Shown: piece after piece, positions 26,548 to 35,287 of the stretch
Layout: every line of letters begins with the position of its first letter
Numbering within the stretch: the stretch's first letter is position 1
NCBI RefSeq assembly: GCF_000512695.2
Contig: NZ_AZRW02000030.1
Coordinates: 5,033 to 69,032 of the forward strand
Source of the DNA: Pseudomonas sp. QTF5
Lineage (GTDB): Bacteria; Pseudomonadota; Gammaproteobacteria; Pseudomonadales; Pseudomonadaceae
DNA: 64,000 nt
Direction of reading: 5' to 3'
Translations under genes and position numbers: made by a program
The notes under the pieces: generated by a model
What the model was told of the DNA's origin: nothing
What the model saw: only the letters and a program-made list of their open reading frames with translations
Database searches by the model: none

Positions 26548-27233
26548 ACAACATCGCACCGGTCATCACCATTGATGGGCCAAGCGGCTCTGGCAAGGGG
26601 ACTGTCGCCGGCATGCTGGCCAAGCGCCTGGGCTGGAATCTGCTGGATTCCGGTGCGCTTTATCGATTGCTGGCGTTCGCGGCGCATAACCATGGCGTCG
26701 ACCTGACGAATGAGGAGTTGCTCAAAAAGCTCGCCGCTCATCTGGATGTGCAATTCATCGCGGCGACCGACGGTCAACTGCAGCGCATTATTCTGGAAGG
26801 TGACGAAGTCAGCGACGTCATTCGTACCGAAAGTATCGGCTCGGGTGCCTCGCAGGTCGCTGCGTTGCCCGCCGTGCGCGATGCGCTGCTCCAGCGCCAG
26901 CGGGCCTTTCAGGAACCGCCGGGTCTGGTGGCCGATGGCCGCGACATGGGCACGGTGGTATTTCCCGGGGCGCCGTTGAAGATATTCCTCACTGCCAGTG
27001 CCGAGGAGCGTGCACGCCGTCGATACTTGCAGTTGAAGGGCAAAGTCGATGGTGTTAGTCTGTCGAGTCTGCTAGATGAGATACGTGCGCGCGATGAGCG
27101 TGACACCCAGCGAGCGGTAGCCCCGCTTAAACCGGCGGCTGACGCCATACAGCTGGATTCCACGGAATTATCCATCGATCAGGTGCTGGAACGCATCATG
27201 AGCGAGATCGCACTCCGCGATATCGCCGGGTGA
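26544..27233 (+). CDS. cmk: Cytidylate kinase
   Basis: A 229-residue P-loop kinase that phosphorylates CMP and dCMP. P-loop GPSGSGKGT is at residues 10–18, followed by the CMP-binding insert and DGRDMGTVVFP. The GTG start at 26544 overlaps the preceding stop by four bases (GTGA). The cmk–rpsA order is widely conserved in gamma-proteobacteria. Length matches E. coli (227). Confidence 0.96.
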   Translation: MNNIAPVITIDGPSGSGKGTVAGMLAKRLGWNLLDSGALYRLLAFAAHNHGVDLTNEELLKKLAAHLDVQFIAATDGQLQRIILEGDEVSDVIRTESIGSGASQVAALPAVRDALLQRQRAFQEPPGLVADGRDMGTVVFPGAPLKIFLTASAEERARRRYLQLKGKVDGVSLSSLLDEIRARDERDTQRAVAPLKPAADAIQLDSTELSIDQVLERIMSEIALRDIAG

Positions 27234-27352
27234 CCAAGAAGCGCCTCAGGGGACCAGTCATAGTCCTGCGGTGTTTCTTTAAATGAACGTAACCCACGTC
27301 GTCTGGGATGTGGAGATGGGCGTATTCTTCGCCCTTATACTCAGGAATTAAA

Positions 27353-29044
27353 ATGAGCGAAAGCTTTGCGGAACTCTTTGAAGAAAGCCTAAAAACCCTG
27401 AACCTTCAGGCAGGCTCCATCATCACCGGTGTTATCGTTGATATCGATTACCAGGCTCGCTGGGTAACCGTTCACGCTGGCCTGAAGTCTGAAGCACTCA
27501 TCCCGCTTGAGCAGTTCTACAACGACGCTGGCGAACTGAACATCAACGTTGGTGACGAAGTTCACGTAGCGCTGGATTCGGTTGAAGACGGCTTTGGTGA
27601 AACCAAGCTGTCCCGTGAAAAAGCCAAGCGCGCTGAATGCTGGATTGTTCTGGAAGCTGCCTTCGCAGCCGAGGAAGTGGTCAAGGGCGTTATCAACGGT
27701 AAGGTTAAAGGCGGCTTCACTGTCGACGTTAACGGCATCCGTGCGTTCCTGCCAGGTTCCCTGGTTGACGTCCGTCCTGTGCGCGATACCACGCACCTGG
27801 AAGGCAAAGAGCTGGAATTCAAGGTCATCAAACTCGACCAGAAACGCAACAACGTTGTCGTTTCCCGTCGCAGCGTCCTCGAAGCCGAGAACTCCGCCGA
27901 GCGCGAAGCTCTGCTGGAATCCCTGCAGGAAGGCCAACAAGTCAAAGGTATCGTCAAGAACCTCACCGATTACGGCGCATTCGTCGATCTGGGTGGCGTC
28001 GATGGCCTGCTGCACATTACCGACATGGCTTGGAAGCGCATCAAGCATCCTTCCGAAATCGTCAACGTTGGCGACGAGATCGATGTCAAGGTTCTGAAGT
28101 ACGATCGCGAACGCAATCGTGTTTCCCTGGGCCTGAAGCAACTGGGCGAAGATCCATGGGTTGCTATCAAAGCCCGTTACCCAGAAAGCACTCGCGTTAC
28201 CGCTCGTGTAACCAACCTGACCGACTACGGCTGCTTCGCTGAGCTGGAAGAAGGCGTTGAAGGTCTGGTACACGTTTCCGAAATGGACTGGACCAACAAG
28301 AACATCCACCCTTCGAAAGTCGTACAAGTCGGCGACGAAGTGGAAGTCATGGTTCTGGACATCGACGAAGAGCGTCGTCGTATCTCCCTCGGCATCAAGC
28401 AGTGCAAGTCCAATCCATGGGAAGACTTCTCTGGCCAGTTCAACAAGGGCGATAAAATCTCCGGCACCATCAAGTCGATCACCGATTTCGGTATCTTCAT
28501 TGGTCTGGACGGCGGCATCGACGGTCTGGTTCACCTGTCCGACATCTCCTGGAACGAAGTGGGCGAAGAAGCCGTTCGCCGCTTCAAGAAGGGCGACGAG
28601 CTGGACACCGTTATCCTGTCGGTTGACCCAGAGCGCGAGCGCATCTCCCTGGGTATCAAGCAACTGGAAAGCGATCCGTTCTCCGAGTACGTTCAAGAGA
28701 ACGACAAAGGCGCCATCGTTAAAGGCATCGTGAAAGAAGTTGACGCCAAAGGCGCCATCATCACTCTGGCCGACGATATCGAAGCGACTCTGAAAGCCTC
28801 CGAAATCAGCCGTGACCGCGTTGAAGACGCGCGCAACGTTCTGAAAGAAGGCGAAGAAGTAGAAGCCAAGATCATCAGCGTTGACCGCAAGAGCCGTGTA
28901 ATCCAGCTCTCGATCAAGTCGAAAGACGTTGAAGACGAGAAAGAAGCCATCCAGAGCTTGAAAGACAAGCCTTCGGATAGCATCGCTGCTGGTCCTACCA
29001 CTCTGGGCGACCTGTTGCGTGCACAAATGGAAAAACAGAACTAA
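27353..29044 (+). CDS. rpsA: 30S ribosomal protein S1
   Basis: A 563-residue RNA-binding ribosomal protein with six S1 repeats, for example GVVVDIDYQ-type starts and the recurring (I/V)…TDYGAFVDL…GLLH motif at roughly residues 192, 277 and 364. It recruits mRNA to the 30S subunit. ATG 27353 has AGGA seven bases upstream. A small hairpin (GGGCG…CGCCC, 27317–27334) followed by an AU-rich start region precedes it and may serve autoregulation by S1, as known in E. coli. A strong terminator follows. Confidence 0.98.
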   Translation: MSESFAELFEESLKTLNLQAGSIITGVIVDIDYQARWVTVHAGLKSEALIPLEQFYNDAGELNINVGDEVHVALDSVEDGFGETKLSREKAKRAECWIVLEAAFAAEEVVKGVINGKVKGGFTVDVNGIRAFLPGSLVDVRPVRDTTHLEGKELEFKVIKLDQKRNNVVVSRRSVLEAENSAEREALLESLQEGQQVKGIVKNLTDYGAFVDLGGVDGLLHITDMAWKRIKHPSEIVNVGDEIDVKVLKYDRERNRVSLGLKQLGEDPWVAIKARYPESTRVTARVTNLTDYGCFAELEEGVEGLVHVSEMDWTNKNIHPSKVVQVGDEVEVMVLDIDEERRRISLGIKQCKSNPWEDFSGQFNKGDKISGTIKSITDFGIFIGLDGGIDGLVHLSDISWNEVGEEAVRRFKKGDELDTVILSVDPERERISLGIKQLESDPFSEYVQENDKGAIVKGIVKEVDAKGAIITLADDIEATLKASEISRDRVEDARNVLKEGEEVEAKIISVDRKSRVIQLSIKSKDVEDEKEAIQSLKDKPSDSIAAGPTTLGDLLRAQMEKQN

Positions 29045-29061
29045 GTTCTGTCAGACCATAG

Positions 29062-29090
29062 AAAAAGGGCGACTTCGGTCGCCCTTTTTT
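29062..29090 (+). terminator. rpsA terminator
   Basis: AAAGGGCGAC–TTCG–GTCGCCCTTTTTT: perfect stem with an ultrastable UUCG loop and U-run, 18 bases past the rpsA stop. Confidence 0.92.
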
Positions 29091-29298
29091 GTGTCTGCGA
29101 TTTGGTGAATCCCAAGCGTAGGGATGGCGCCACCGCTGGCTCCTGCGAAAAGCGGTTTGTTCGCCGCCTTATTTCTTTCGTGAAACCAATGATCTACATG
29201 AGCTGTCTGTAACTTCATACAGGTCAATCGTCTATTCAAGGCTAGGCTTAGGCTGAAGTGAACGACCGCTGGGCAATGCGCCTGGCATAAGGAAGCGA

Positions 29299-29577
29299 AT
29301 GAACAAGCTCATTGTCGTGATAGCAGTACTGACATTGGCAGGTTGTACCACTAGCGCCAAGACTCATGCGGTACGCGGAGTCAGTGGTATAGAAATCGAT
29401 TGTTCAGGATTGGGCTCCGGATGGGAAAAGTGCCACAAGCGAGCTGCCAGGGAATGCAAGGGCGCAGGCTATAAAGTCGTCGTAAGGTCCGATGACGCTA
29501 AGGAGGAAGATGAGTTCCCTTTCGGCTTCAATCCCGCGGGTTATCTGACGCGCACAATGCTGGTTATCTGTAGATGA
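29299..29577 (+). CDS. Small putative lipoprotein
   Basis: A 92-residue protein with a typical lipoprotein signal: MNKLIVVIAVLTLAGC, lipobox LAGC with Cys16. The mature part is short, has a Cys pair and a stretch EEDEFPFGF, and ends in a hydrophobic segment. AAGGAAG precedes the ATG. It is inserted between rpsA and ihfB, where P. aeruginosa has no such gene as far as I recall. Function unknown. Confidence 0.72.
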   Translation: MNKLIVVIAVLTLAGCTTSAKTHAVRGVSGIEIDCSGLGSGWEKCHKRAARECKGAGYKVVVRSDDAKEEDEFPFGFNPAGYLTRTMLVICR

Positions 29578-29727
29578 ATGCTGGGTTTGAGCAATGTTCC
29601 GATGCTCTGAAATCGGGCACCTCATTGCAGGGAAAGATATGTCAAAACTCGGGCTGTTCAAATTTCTCCGGGCATGCTAAAACCTTTGAAGCGCTTTTCC
29701 TAGCTGCTTGAAAAAGAAGGGAAAAAT

Positions 29728-30024
29728 ATGACGAAGTCGGAGTTGATCGAACGAATTGTCACCCATCAAGGGCTGCTCTCATCCAAGGATGTGGAACTGG
29801 CCATCAAGACCATGCTTGAGCAAATGTCCCAATGTCTGGCCACTGGTGATCGAATCGAGATCCGTGGGTTTGGCAGCTTCTCTCTGCACTATCGCGCGCC
29901 GCGCGTTGGTCGCAATCCTAAAACCGGTCAGTCCGTCAGCCTCGACGGCAAGTTCGTTCCGCATTTCAAGCCAGGCAAAGAACTGCGTGATCGTGTGAAC
30001 GAGGATGAGGAGGAAGGGCTTTGA
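29728..30024 (+). CDS. ihfB: Integration host factor subunit beta
   Basis: A 98-residue HU/IHF-family DNA-bending protein. MTKSELIERI start, GFGSFSLHYRAPRVGRNPKTG arm that inserts into the minor groove, and VPHFKPGKELRDRV end are diagnostic for the beta subunit. It pairs with IhfA to bend DNA in transcription, replication and recombination. Its place after rpsA is the conserved one. An AAGGGAAAAAT ribosome site precedes ATG 29728. Confidence 0.97.
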   Translation: MTKSELIERIVTHQGLLSSKDVELAIKTMLEQMSQCLATGDRIEIRGFGSFSLHYRAPRVGRNPKTGQSVSLDGKFVPHFKPGKELRDRVNEDEEEGL

Positions 30025-30051
30025 CAGCTGCTGCACATCAAGGAACCGCTG

Positions 30052-30291
30052 ATGCATAACCTCAAGCGCGTACTTCTCGCTGTATTTGTCCTGTTTCTCG
30101 TTCTAACGATCCTGGCGTTCGTTCTTGAGAACCAGCAAGGCGTGTCACTGTTGTTTCTGGGCTGGGCAGGCCCACAGTTGCCAGTTTCACTGATCATGGT
30201 GATTGCGCTGCTGATTGGAATGGTGATCGGGCCGATTCTTGGCTGGTTTCTGGGGCGTACGTCCAGAGCCTCACGCAAGCGCCTTGTCTGA
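30052..30291 (+). CDS. LapA-domain (DUF1049) inner membrane protein
   Basis: A 79-residue protein with two membrane helices (about 6–25 and 42–63), the QQ…LLFLG linker and a basic C-terminal end typical of LapA/YciS, which in E. coli takes part in control of LPS assembly with LapB. It lies 27 bases after ihfB and just before the O-antigen locus, so it probably shares the ihfB transcript. The gene name lapA is avoided because it denotes an adhesin in P. fluorescens. Confidence 0.85.
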   Translation: MHNLKRVLLAVFVLFLVLTILAFVLENQQGVSLLFLGWAGPQLPVSLIMVIALLIGMVIGPILGWFLGRTSRASRKRLV

Positions 30292-30501
30292 TTGCGACAA
30301 GCCCGTTGCACGCATCGGATTTGCGCACAGCTTGTCCATATCCATTAGTAAAACCTTCATTAAGCTGTAAAATGCTGCGCTTGGTCGATAGGGCATTCCC
30401 GAAACGGTTCAGACCTCGGCGAATTTGACGGCTTTTGCATTCATGGATTAGACAGTGCGGCGGTTGGCGGCCCTGTCAGCAACTTAAGGGTATGGTTTCG
30501 C

Positions 30502-31578
30502 GTGAAAATTCTAGTAACCGGCGGCGCCGGGTTTATCGGCTCGGCAGTCATTCGTCATATCATCTCCAACACTACCGACTCTGTCGTTAACGTCGATAAA
30601 CTAACTTATGCCGGTAACCTTGAATCGCTGGCTGAAGTCAGCCAGAACTCGCGTTATGTGTTCGAGCGCGTCGACATCTGCGACCGTGATCAAGTGGACC
30701 GTGTCCTGCGTGAACACCAACCAGATGCCATCATGCACCTGGCCGCAGAGTCCCACGTTGACCGCTCGATCTCCGGTCCGTCTGAATTCATCCAGACCAA
30801 CATCATCGGCACCTACACCTTGCTGGAAGCAGCACGCCACTATTGGGCGGCACTGGATGATGCGCGCAAAGCCAACTTCCGCTTCCACCATATTTCCACC
30901 GACGAAGTCTACGGAGACCTCGAAGGTCCGGAAGACCTCTTCACCGAAACCACGCCGTATCAGCCAAGCTCGCCGTACTCGGCCAGCAAGGCCAGCTCCG
31001 ATCACCTGGTTCGCGCCTGGGCTCGTACTTACGGCCTGCCAACCCTGGTCACCAACTGCTCGAACAACTACGGCCCGTGCCACTTCCCTGAGAAGTTGAT
31101 CCCGCTGATCATCCTCAACGCACTGGAAGGCAAGCCGCTGCCGGTTTACGGCAAAGGCAATCAGGTCCGCGATTGGCTCTACGTCGAAGACCACGCCCGC
31201 GCACTTTACAAAGTCGTGACCGAAGGCGTGATCGGTGAGACCTACAACATCGGCGGCCACAACGAGAAGCAAAACATCGAAGTGGTGCATACCCTGTGCG
31301 CACTGCTCGACGAACTGCGTCCGGACTCCGCTCATCGCCCACATGCCAGCCTGATCACCTACGTTCAGGATCGCCCGGGCCACGACCAGCGCTACGCGAT
31401 CGACGCCAGCAAAATCCAGCGCGAGCTGGGTTGGACGCCGGAAGAAACCTTTGAAACCGGTATCCGCAAGACTGTCGAGTGGTACCTGAACAACACTGAG
31501 TGGGTAGCTCACGTGAAGAGCGGCAGCTACCAGCAATGGATCGACCAGAACTACACGGATCGTACGGACAAAGCATGA
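30502..31578 (+). CDS. rmlB: dTDP-glucose 4,6-dehydratase
   Basis: A 358-residue extended SDR; start GTG 30502 with TAAGGG some 15 bases upstream. NAD motif GGAGFIGSA, catalytic STDEVYGD and YSASK are visible. It converts dTDP-glucose to dTDP-4-keto-6-deoxyglucose for rhamnose or other 6-deoxy sugars. It opens the right-going O-antigen operon; ATGA overlap with rmlD. Confidence 0.96.
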   Translation: MKILVTGGAGFIGSAVIRHIISNTTDSVVNVDKLTYAGNLESLAEVSQNSRYVFERVDICDRDQVDRVLREHQPDAIMHLAAESHVDRSISGPSEFIQTNIIGTYTLLEAARHYWAALDDARKANFRFHHISTDEVYGDLEGPEDLFTETTPYQPSSPYSASKASSDHLVRAWARTYGLPTLVTNCSNNYGPCHFPEKLIPLIILNALEGKPLPVYGKGNQVRDWLYVEDHARALYKVVTEGVIGETYNIGGHNEKQNIEVVHTLCALLDELRPDSAHRPHASLITYVQDRPGHDQRYAIDASKIQRELGWTPEETFETGIRKTVEWYLNNTEWVAHVKSGSYQQWIDQNYTDRTDKA

Positions 31579-32468
31579 AAATCCTTCTGTTGGGAAAAAA
31601 CGGCCAAGTGGGCTGGGAACTGCAACGCGCCCTTGCACCGCTTGGCGAATTGATCGCCCTGGACCGTCACCCGGTCGATGGTTTGAGCGGCGATTTGGCT
31701 AACCTCGACGCACTGCGCGCGACGATCCGCCAGGTCAAGCCTGACGTCATCGTCAACGCTGCGGCCTACACCGCCGTCGATAAGGCCGAGTCCGAAACTG
31801 AGCTGGCCGACCGTGTGAACGGTCAGGCTAGTGGGGTCATGGCGGAAGAGGCTGCATCCCTGGGTGCCTGGCTGATTCACTATTCGACGGACTACGTATT
31901 CAGCGGTGAAGGCCTGAAGCCATGGCAAGAGATAGATGCCGTCGCCCCGGTGAATCACTACGGCGCCAGCAAACTGGCCGGCGAACAGGCGATTACCGCT
32001 TCGGGCTGCAAGCACCTGATCTTCCGCACTAGCTGGGTCTATGGCGCTCGCGGCAATAATTTTGCCAAGACCATGCTGCGCCTGGCCAAGGACCGCGACA
32101 CCCTGAGCGTCATTGCCGACCAGATCGGCGCCCCAACCGGTGCAGACCTAATCGCCGACGTGACGGCATTGGCCATTCAGCAAGTCCTGCAGCGCCCTGA
32201 ACTGGCGGGCTTGTATCACTTGGCGGCCAGCGGCGAAGTGTCCTGGCACGGCTATGCCAGCCATGTGATCGGTTTTGCCAAGGCCAACGGCGAAGAACTC
32301 GCCGTTACGGCGATCAATCCGATCGACACCACTGCTTACCCAACACCGGCGCGTCGTCCTCTGAACTCACGGTTGAATACGCAGAAGCTGCGCGACAATT
32401 TTTCTCTACACTTGCCGGATTGGAAAAGTGGTGTCACCCGAATGCTTATGGAAGTCCTGAATAAATGA
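31575..32468 (+). CDS. rmlD: dTDP-4-dehydrorhamnose reductase
   Basis: A 297-residue SDR: GKNGQVGWEL nucleotide motif, NAAAYTAVDKAE, STDYVFSG and catalytic YGASK. It makes dTDP-L-rhamnose from the RmlC product. Starts at ATG 31575, overlapping the rmlB stop by four bases, and ends overlapping rmlA by four bases. No rmlC is found in this operon. Confidence 0.95.
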   Translation: MKILLLGKNGQVGWELQRALAPLGELIALDRHPVDGLSGDLANLDALRATIRQVKPDVIVNAAAYTAVDKAESETELADRVNGQASGVMAEEAASLGAWLIHYSTDYVFSGEGLKPWQEIDAVAPVNHYGASKLAGEQAITASGCKHLIFRTSWVYGARGNNFAKTMLRLAKDRDTLSVIADQIGAPTGADLIADVTALAIQQVLQRPELAGLYHLAASGEVSWHGYASHVIGFAKANGEELAVTAINPIDTTAYPTPARRPLNSRLNTQKLRDNFSLHLPDWKSGVTRMLMEVLNK

Positions 32469-33355
32469 CCACGACAAATCGTAAAGGCATCATCCTCGCT
32501 GGTGGTTCGGGCACTCGTCTGCACCCGTTGACCCTCGGCGTGTCCAAGCAGATGCTGCCGATCTACGACAAGCCGATGATCTTCTATCCGCTATCGGTGC
32601 TGATGCTTGCCGGCATGCGCGAAATCCTGATTATCTCCACCCCTGAAGACCTGCCGAACTTCCGCAAATTGCTGGGCGATGGCAGCCTATACGGCATCAA
32701 GCTGACTTACGCTGAGCAGCCTAGTCCAGACGGTCTGGCACAAGCCTTCATCATTGGCGAAGAATTCATCGGCAAAGATCCTTGCTGCCTGATCCTCGGC
32801 GACAACATCTTCTACGGTCAGCACTTCTCGGAGAACCTGCGTTCCGCCTGCACTCAAGAGCATGGTGCGACCGTATTCGGCTATCACGTATCGGATCCAG
32901 AGCGTTTTGGTGTCGTCGAATTCGACGCTGCCGGCCGTGCCCTTAGCATCGAAGAGAAGCCGCTGAAGCCGAAATCCAGCTACGCGGTGACCGGCCTGTA
33001 CTTCTACGACAATCAGGTCGTCGAGATCGCCAAGAACATCAAGCCATCCCCACGTGGCGAGCTGGAAATTACCGACGTTAACCGTGCCTATCTCGAGCAG
33101 AAGACCCTCAACGTCGAAATGCTCGGTCGTGGCTTCGCCTGGCTGGACACCGGTACCCATGATTCGCTGCTGGAAGCGAGTCACTTCGTGCACACCATTG
33201 AGCAGCGCCAGGGCCTGAAAGTGGCTTGCCTGGAAGAGATTGCTTATCACAATGGCTGGATTAGTGCCGAGCAGCTGGGTACTCAAGCTGACGCTCTGAA
33301 GAAGACTGGCTACGGTCAGTACCTGCAGAAACTGCTGGACTCGCCTTCTCGCTAA
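32465..33355 (+). CDS. rmlA: Glucose-1-phosphate thymidylyltransferase
   Basis: A 296-residue nucleotidyltransferase with the N-terminal signature AGGSGTRLHPLT, SKQMLPIYDKPMIFYPLS and the metal-binding ILGDNIFYG. It makes dTDP-glucose from dTTP and glucose-1-P, the entry to the rhamnose pathway, and is usually inhibited by dTDP-rhamnose. Starts in an ATGA overlap with rmlD; the next gene follows after 49 bases. Confidence 0.96.
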   Translation: MTTTNRKGIILAGGSGTRLHPLTLGVSKQMLPIYDKPMIFYPLSVLMLAGMREILIISTPEDLPNFRKLLGDGSLYGIKLTYAEQPSPDGLAQAFIIGEEFIGKDPCCLILGDNIFYGQHFSENLRSACTQEHGATVFGYHVSDPERFGVVEFDAAGRALSIEEKPLKPKSSYAVTGLYFYDNQVVEIAKNIKPSPRGELEITDVNRAYLEQKTLNVEMLGRGFAWLDTGTHDSLLEASHFVHTIEQRQGLKVACLEEIAYHNGWISAEQLGTQADALKKTGYGQYLQKLLDSPSR

Positions 33356-33404
33356 CACGAGAGCTATCTCTCTCCAGTGTTCAAATCATGCAAGCAGGAA
33401 TGGC

Positions 33405-34328
33405 ATGCCAGTAAAATCTCCCAAGGTTGCAGTTTTACTGGCTGCCTACAACGGTATGCATTGGATCGAAGAGCAACTGGCCTCGATCCTTGGTCAGTCT
33501 GACGTAGACGTTACCGTACACATCAGCATTGACTCCTCCACTGACGGTACAGCAACCTGGTGCGCGGCTTATGCGGCAGAGCATCACCAGGTAGTCGTTC
33601 TACCAGACGCCGGTAGATTCGGCGGGGCCTCGCGTAACTTCTTTCGATTGATTCGTGATGTCGACTTCGGCTCCTTCGATTTTATTGCCTTTGCCGACCA
33701 GGATGACATTTGGCACAAAGACAAACTGCAGCGTGCAGTCGACGCCATTCAAACTCGCCAAGTCGATGCCTACTCCAGCAACGTTACGGCTTTTTGGTCG
33801 GATGGCAGAACCCACTTGTTAGACAAGGCTCAACCCCAGGTTGAATGGGACTACCTGTTCGAAGCGGCGGGTCCGGGTTGTACCTATGTGTTTAGCAAAA
33901 AGCTGGCAGAGTCCTTGAAAGCGGTGATGCTTGAAAATTGGCAGCATCTGCAGGAAGTCACTTTGCATGACTGGTATTGCTACGCTTTTGCCCGCAGTCA
34001 TGGCTATCGCTGGTATATCGACCCGTTGCCATCCATGGACTATCGCCAGCATGAGCGTAATCAGGTAGGTGCCAACAAGGGTTTGAGCCCATTGATTTCT
34101 CGTTACAAAACGATTCACGACGGTTGGTGGTTTAATCAGGTTCAGTTAATTACCAAATTGGTGGGGCAGGACAGCGAGCCTTTCGTGAAGGATTGGTTGC
34201 AGTTGGGCCGTCGGCAACTCATGAAACTGTCTTTGAATGCCTGGAGGTGCCGGCGCCGGATGCGCGATAAAGTTTTTTTCTTTTGTATCTGCTGGACGAC
34301 CGCATTAATAGGGAACAAAGCCAAGTGA
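33405..34328 (+). CDS. GT2 glycosyltransferase, rhamnosyltransferase-like
   Basis: A 307-residue family-2 enzyme. N-terminal AVLLAAYNGMHWIEEQL and the metal/nucleotide motif FADQDDIWHKDKL (about residues 95–108) are typical of rhamnosyl- and related transferases acting with dTDP or UDP sugars; no membrane helix, so it works at the inner face of the cytoplasmic membrane on lipid-linked O-antigen. Placement right after rmlBDA suggests dTDP-L-rhamnose as donor (inference). The stop overlaps the next start as GTGA. Confidence 0.85.
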   Translation: MPVKSPKVAVLLAAYNGMHWIEEQLASILGQSDVDVTVHISIDSSTDGTATWCAAYAAEHHQVVVLPDAGRFGGASRNFFRLIRDVDFGSFDFIAFADQDDIWHKDKLQRAVDAIQTRQVDAYSSNVTAFWSDGRTHLLDKAQPQVEWDYLFEAAGPGCTYVFSKKLAESLKAVMLENWQHLQEVTLHDWYCYAFARSHGYRWYIDPLPSMDYRQHERNQVGANKGLSPLISRYKTIHDGWWFNQVQLITKLVGQDSEPFVKDWLQLGRRQLMKLSLNAWRCRRRMRDKVFFFCICWTTALIGNKAK

Positions 34329-35287
34329 GAGTCCCAAGCGTTCTGGTTACAGGGGCAAGCGGATTTGTAGGCGAGGCACTTGTCTTCCGGCTGCTGATTG
34401 ATAAAAAGTTCAGCCCGATAGCCGCTGTTCGTGGTACCACCCGGTTACATGGCCTATGTCCGGTCAAGTCGTTCAATCTTGTTGATGGAGGGGTGCTGCC
34501 CTCTCTGAGTGAGGTCGATGTCGTCATCCATGCGGCTGCTCGGGTTCATGTGATGAATGAGACTGCTATAGATGTCTTGGCCGAGTACCGTAAGGTCAAC
34601 GTTGAAGGCACGCTCAGGCTTGCCCGCTCTGCCGCTGAGTCAGGTGTCACGCGTTTCATTTTTATCAGTTCGGTGAAGGTCAATGGCGAAAGCACTGTTC
34701 TGGGTGAGCCCTTCAAGGCGGACGACCCCGTGCACCCGACCGACCCCTATGGTCTGTCGAAATATGAGGCTGAGGAGGCGCTGAAGGGGCTGGGCCAGGA
34801 AACCGGTATGGAAATCGTGATCGTTCGCCCGCCGCTTGTCTATGGCCCTGGGGTGAAAGCCAACTTCCAGAGCATGCTGAGTTGGCTCAATAAGGGCATT
34901 CCGCTGCCATTGGGGGCCATCCATAACCAGCGTAGCCTGGTGTCGATAGGAAATCTGGTGGATCTAGTCGTGACCTGTATTGACCATCCGCAGGCTGCCA
35001 ACCAGACATTTCTGGTGAGCGATGGCGAAGATCTGTCCACGACCCAATTACTACGGCGACTGGCGACTGCTTTGGACAAGCAGACCTGGTTGTTGCCATT
35101 GCCCATGTGGTTGTTGAAGTTCACCGCCTTGATGTTTAACAGGCAGTCCGTCGCAGAACGTATCTGCGGTTCGCTTCAGGTCGATATCAGTAAAAATCGA
35201 ATGCTGTTGGGTTGGACTCCCCCGATCAGCATGGATAAAGCCATGCGACAGGCCGCTGGCCATTTTCTGGAAAAGCAGACGAAATGA
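34325..35287 (+). CDS. NAD-dependent sugar epimerase/reductase (WbpV-like)
   Basis: A 320-residue extended SDR: TGASGFVGEAL, HAAARVHVM, SSVKVNGE and catalytic PYGLSK (YxxxK). Similar to WbpV/WbmH-type enzymes that reduce the 4-keto sugar made by WbpM to UDP-QuiNAc or UDP-FucNAc; a C4 epimerase role is the alternative. I chose GTG 34325 (GTGA overlap); an upstream ATG at 34283 would only extend into the previous gene. It is coupled by ATGA to the WbpL-like gene, the usual partner. Confidence 0.8.
   Translation: MRVPSVLVTGASGFVGEALVFRLLIDKKFSPIAAVRGTTRLHGLCPVKSFNLVDGGVLPSLSEVDVVIHAAARVHVMNETAIDVLAEYRKVNVEGTLRLARSAAESGVTRFIFISSVKVNGESTVLGEPFKADDPVHPTDPYGLSKYEAEEALKGLGQETGMEIVIVRPPLVYGPGVKANFQSMLSWLNKGIPLPLGAIHNQRSLVSIGNLVDLVVTCIDHPQAANQTFLVSDGEDLSTTQLLRRLATALDKQTWLLPLPMWLLKFTALMFNRQSVAERICGSLQVDISKNRMLLGWTPPISMDKAMRQAAGHFLEKQTK

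Noticed and set aside
27330..27345. TATACT as the rpsA promoter
   Set aside because: It would place the transcript start within about six bases of the ATG, leaving no room for the ribosome site.
27389..29026. 545-residue minus-strand frame opposite rpsA
   Set aside because: rpsA is certain; the frame repeats because S1 domains repeat.
30420..30501. JUMPstart/ops element ahead of rmlB
   Set aside because: GGCGGTTGGCGG is only loosely similar to GGCGGTAGCGT; not enough to claim RfaH-type control.
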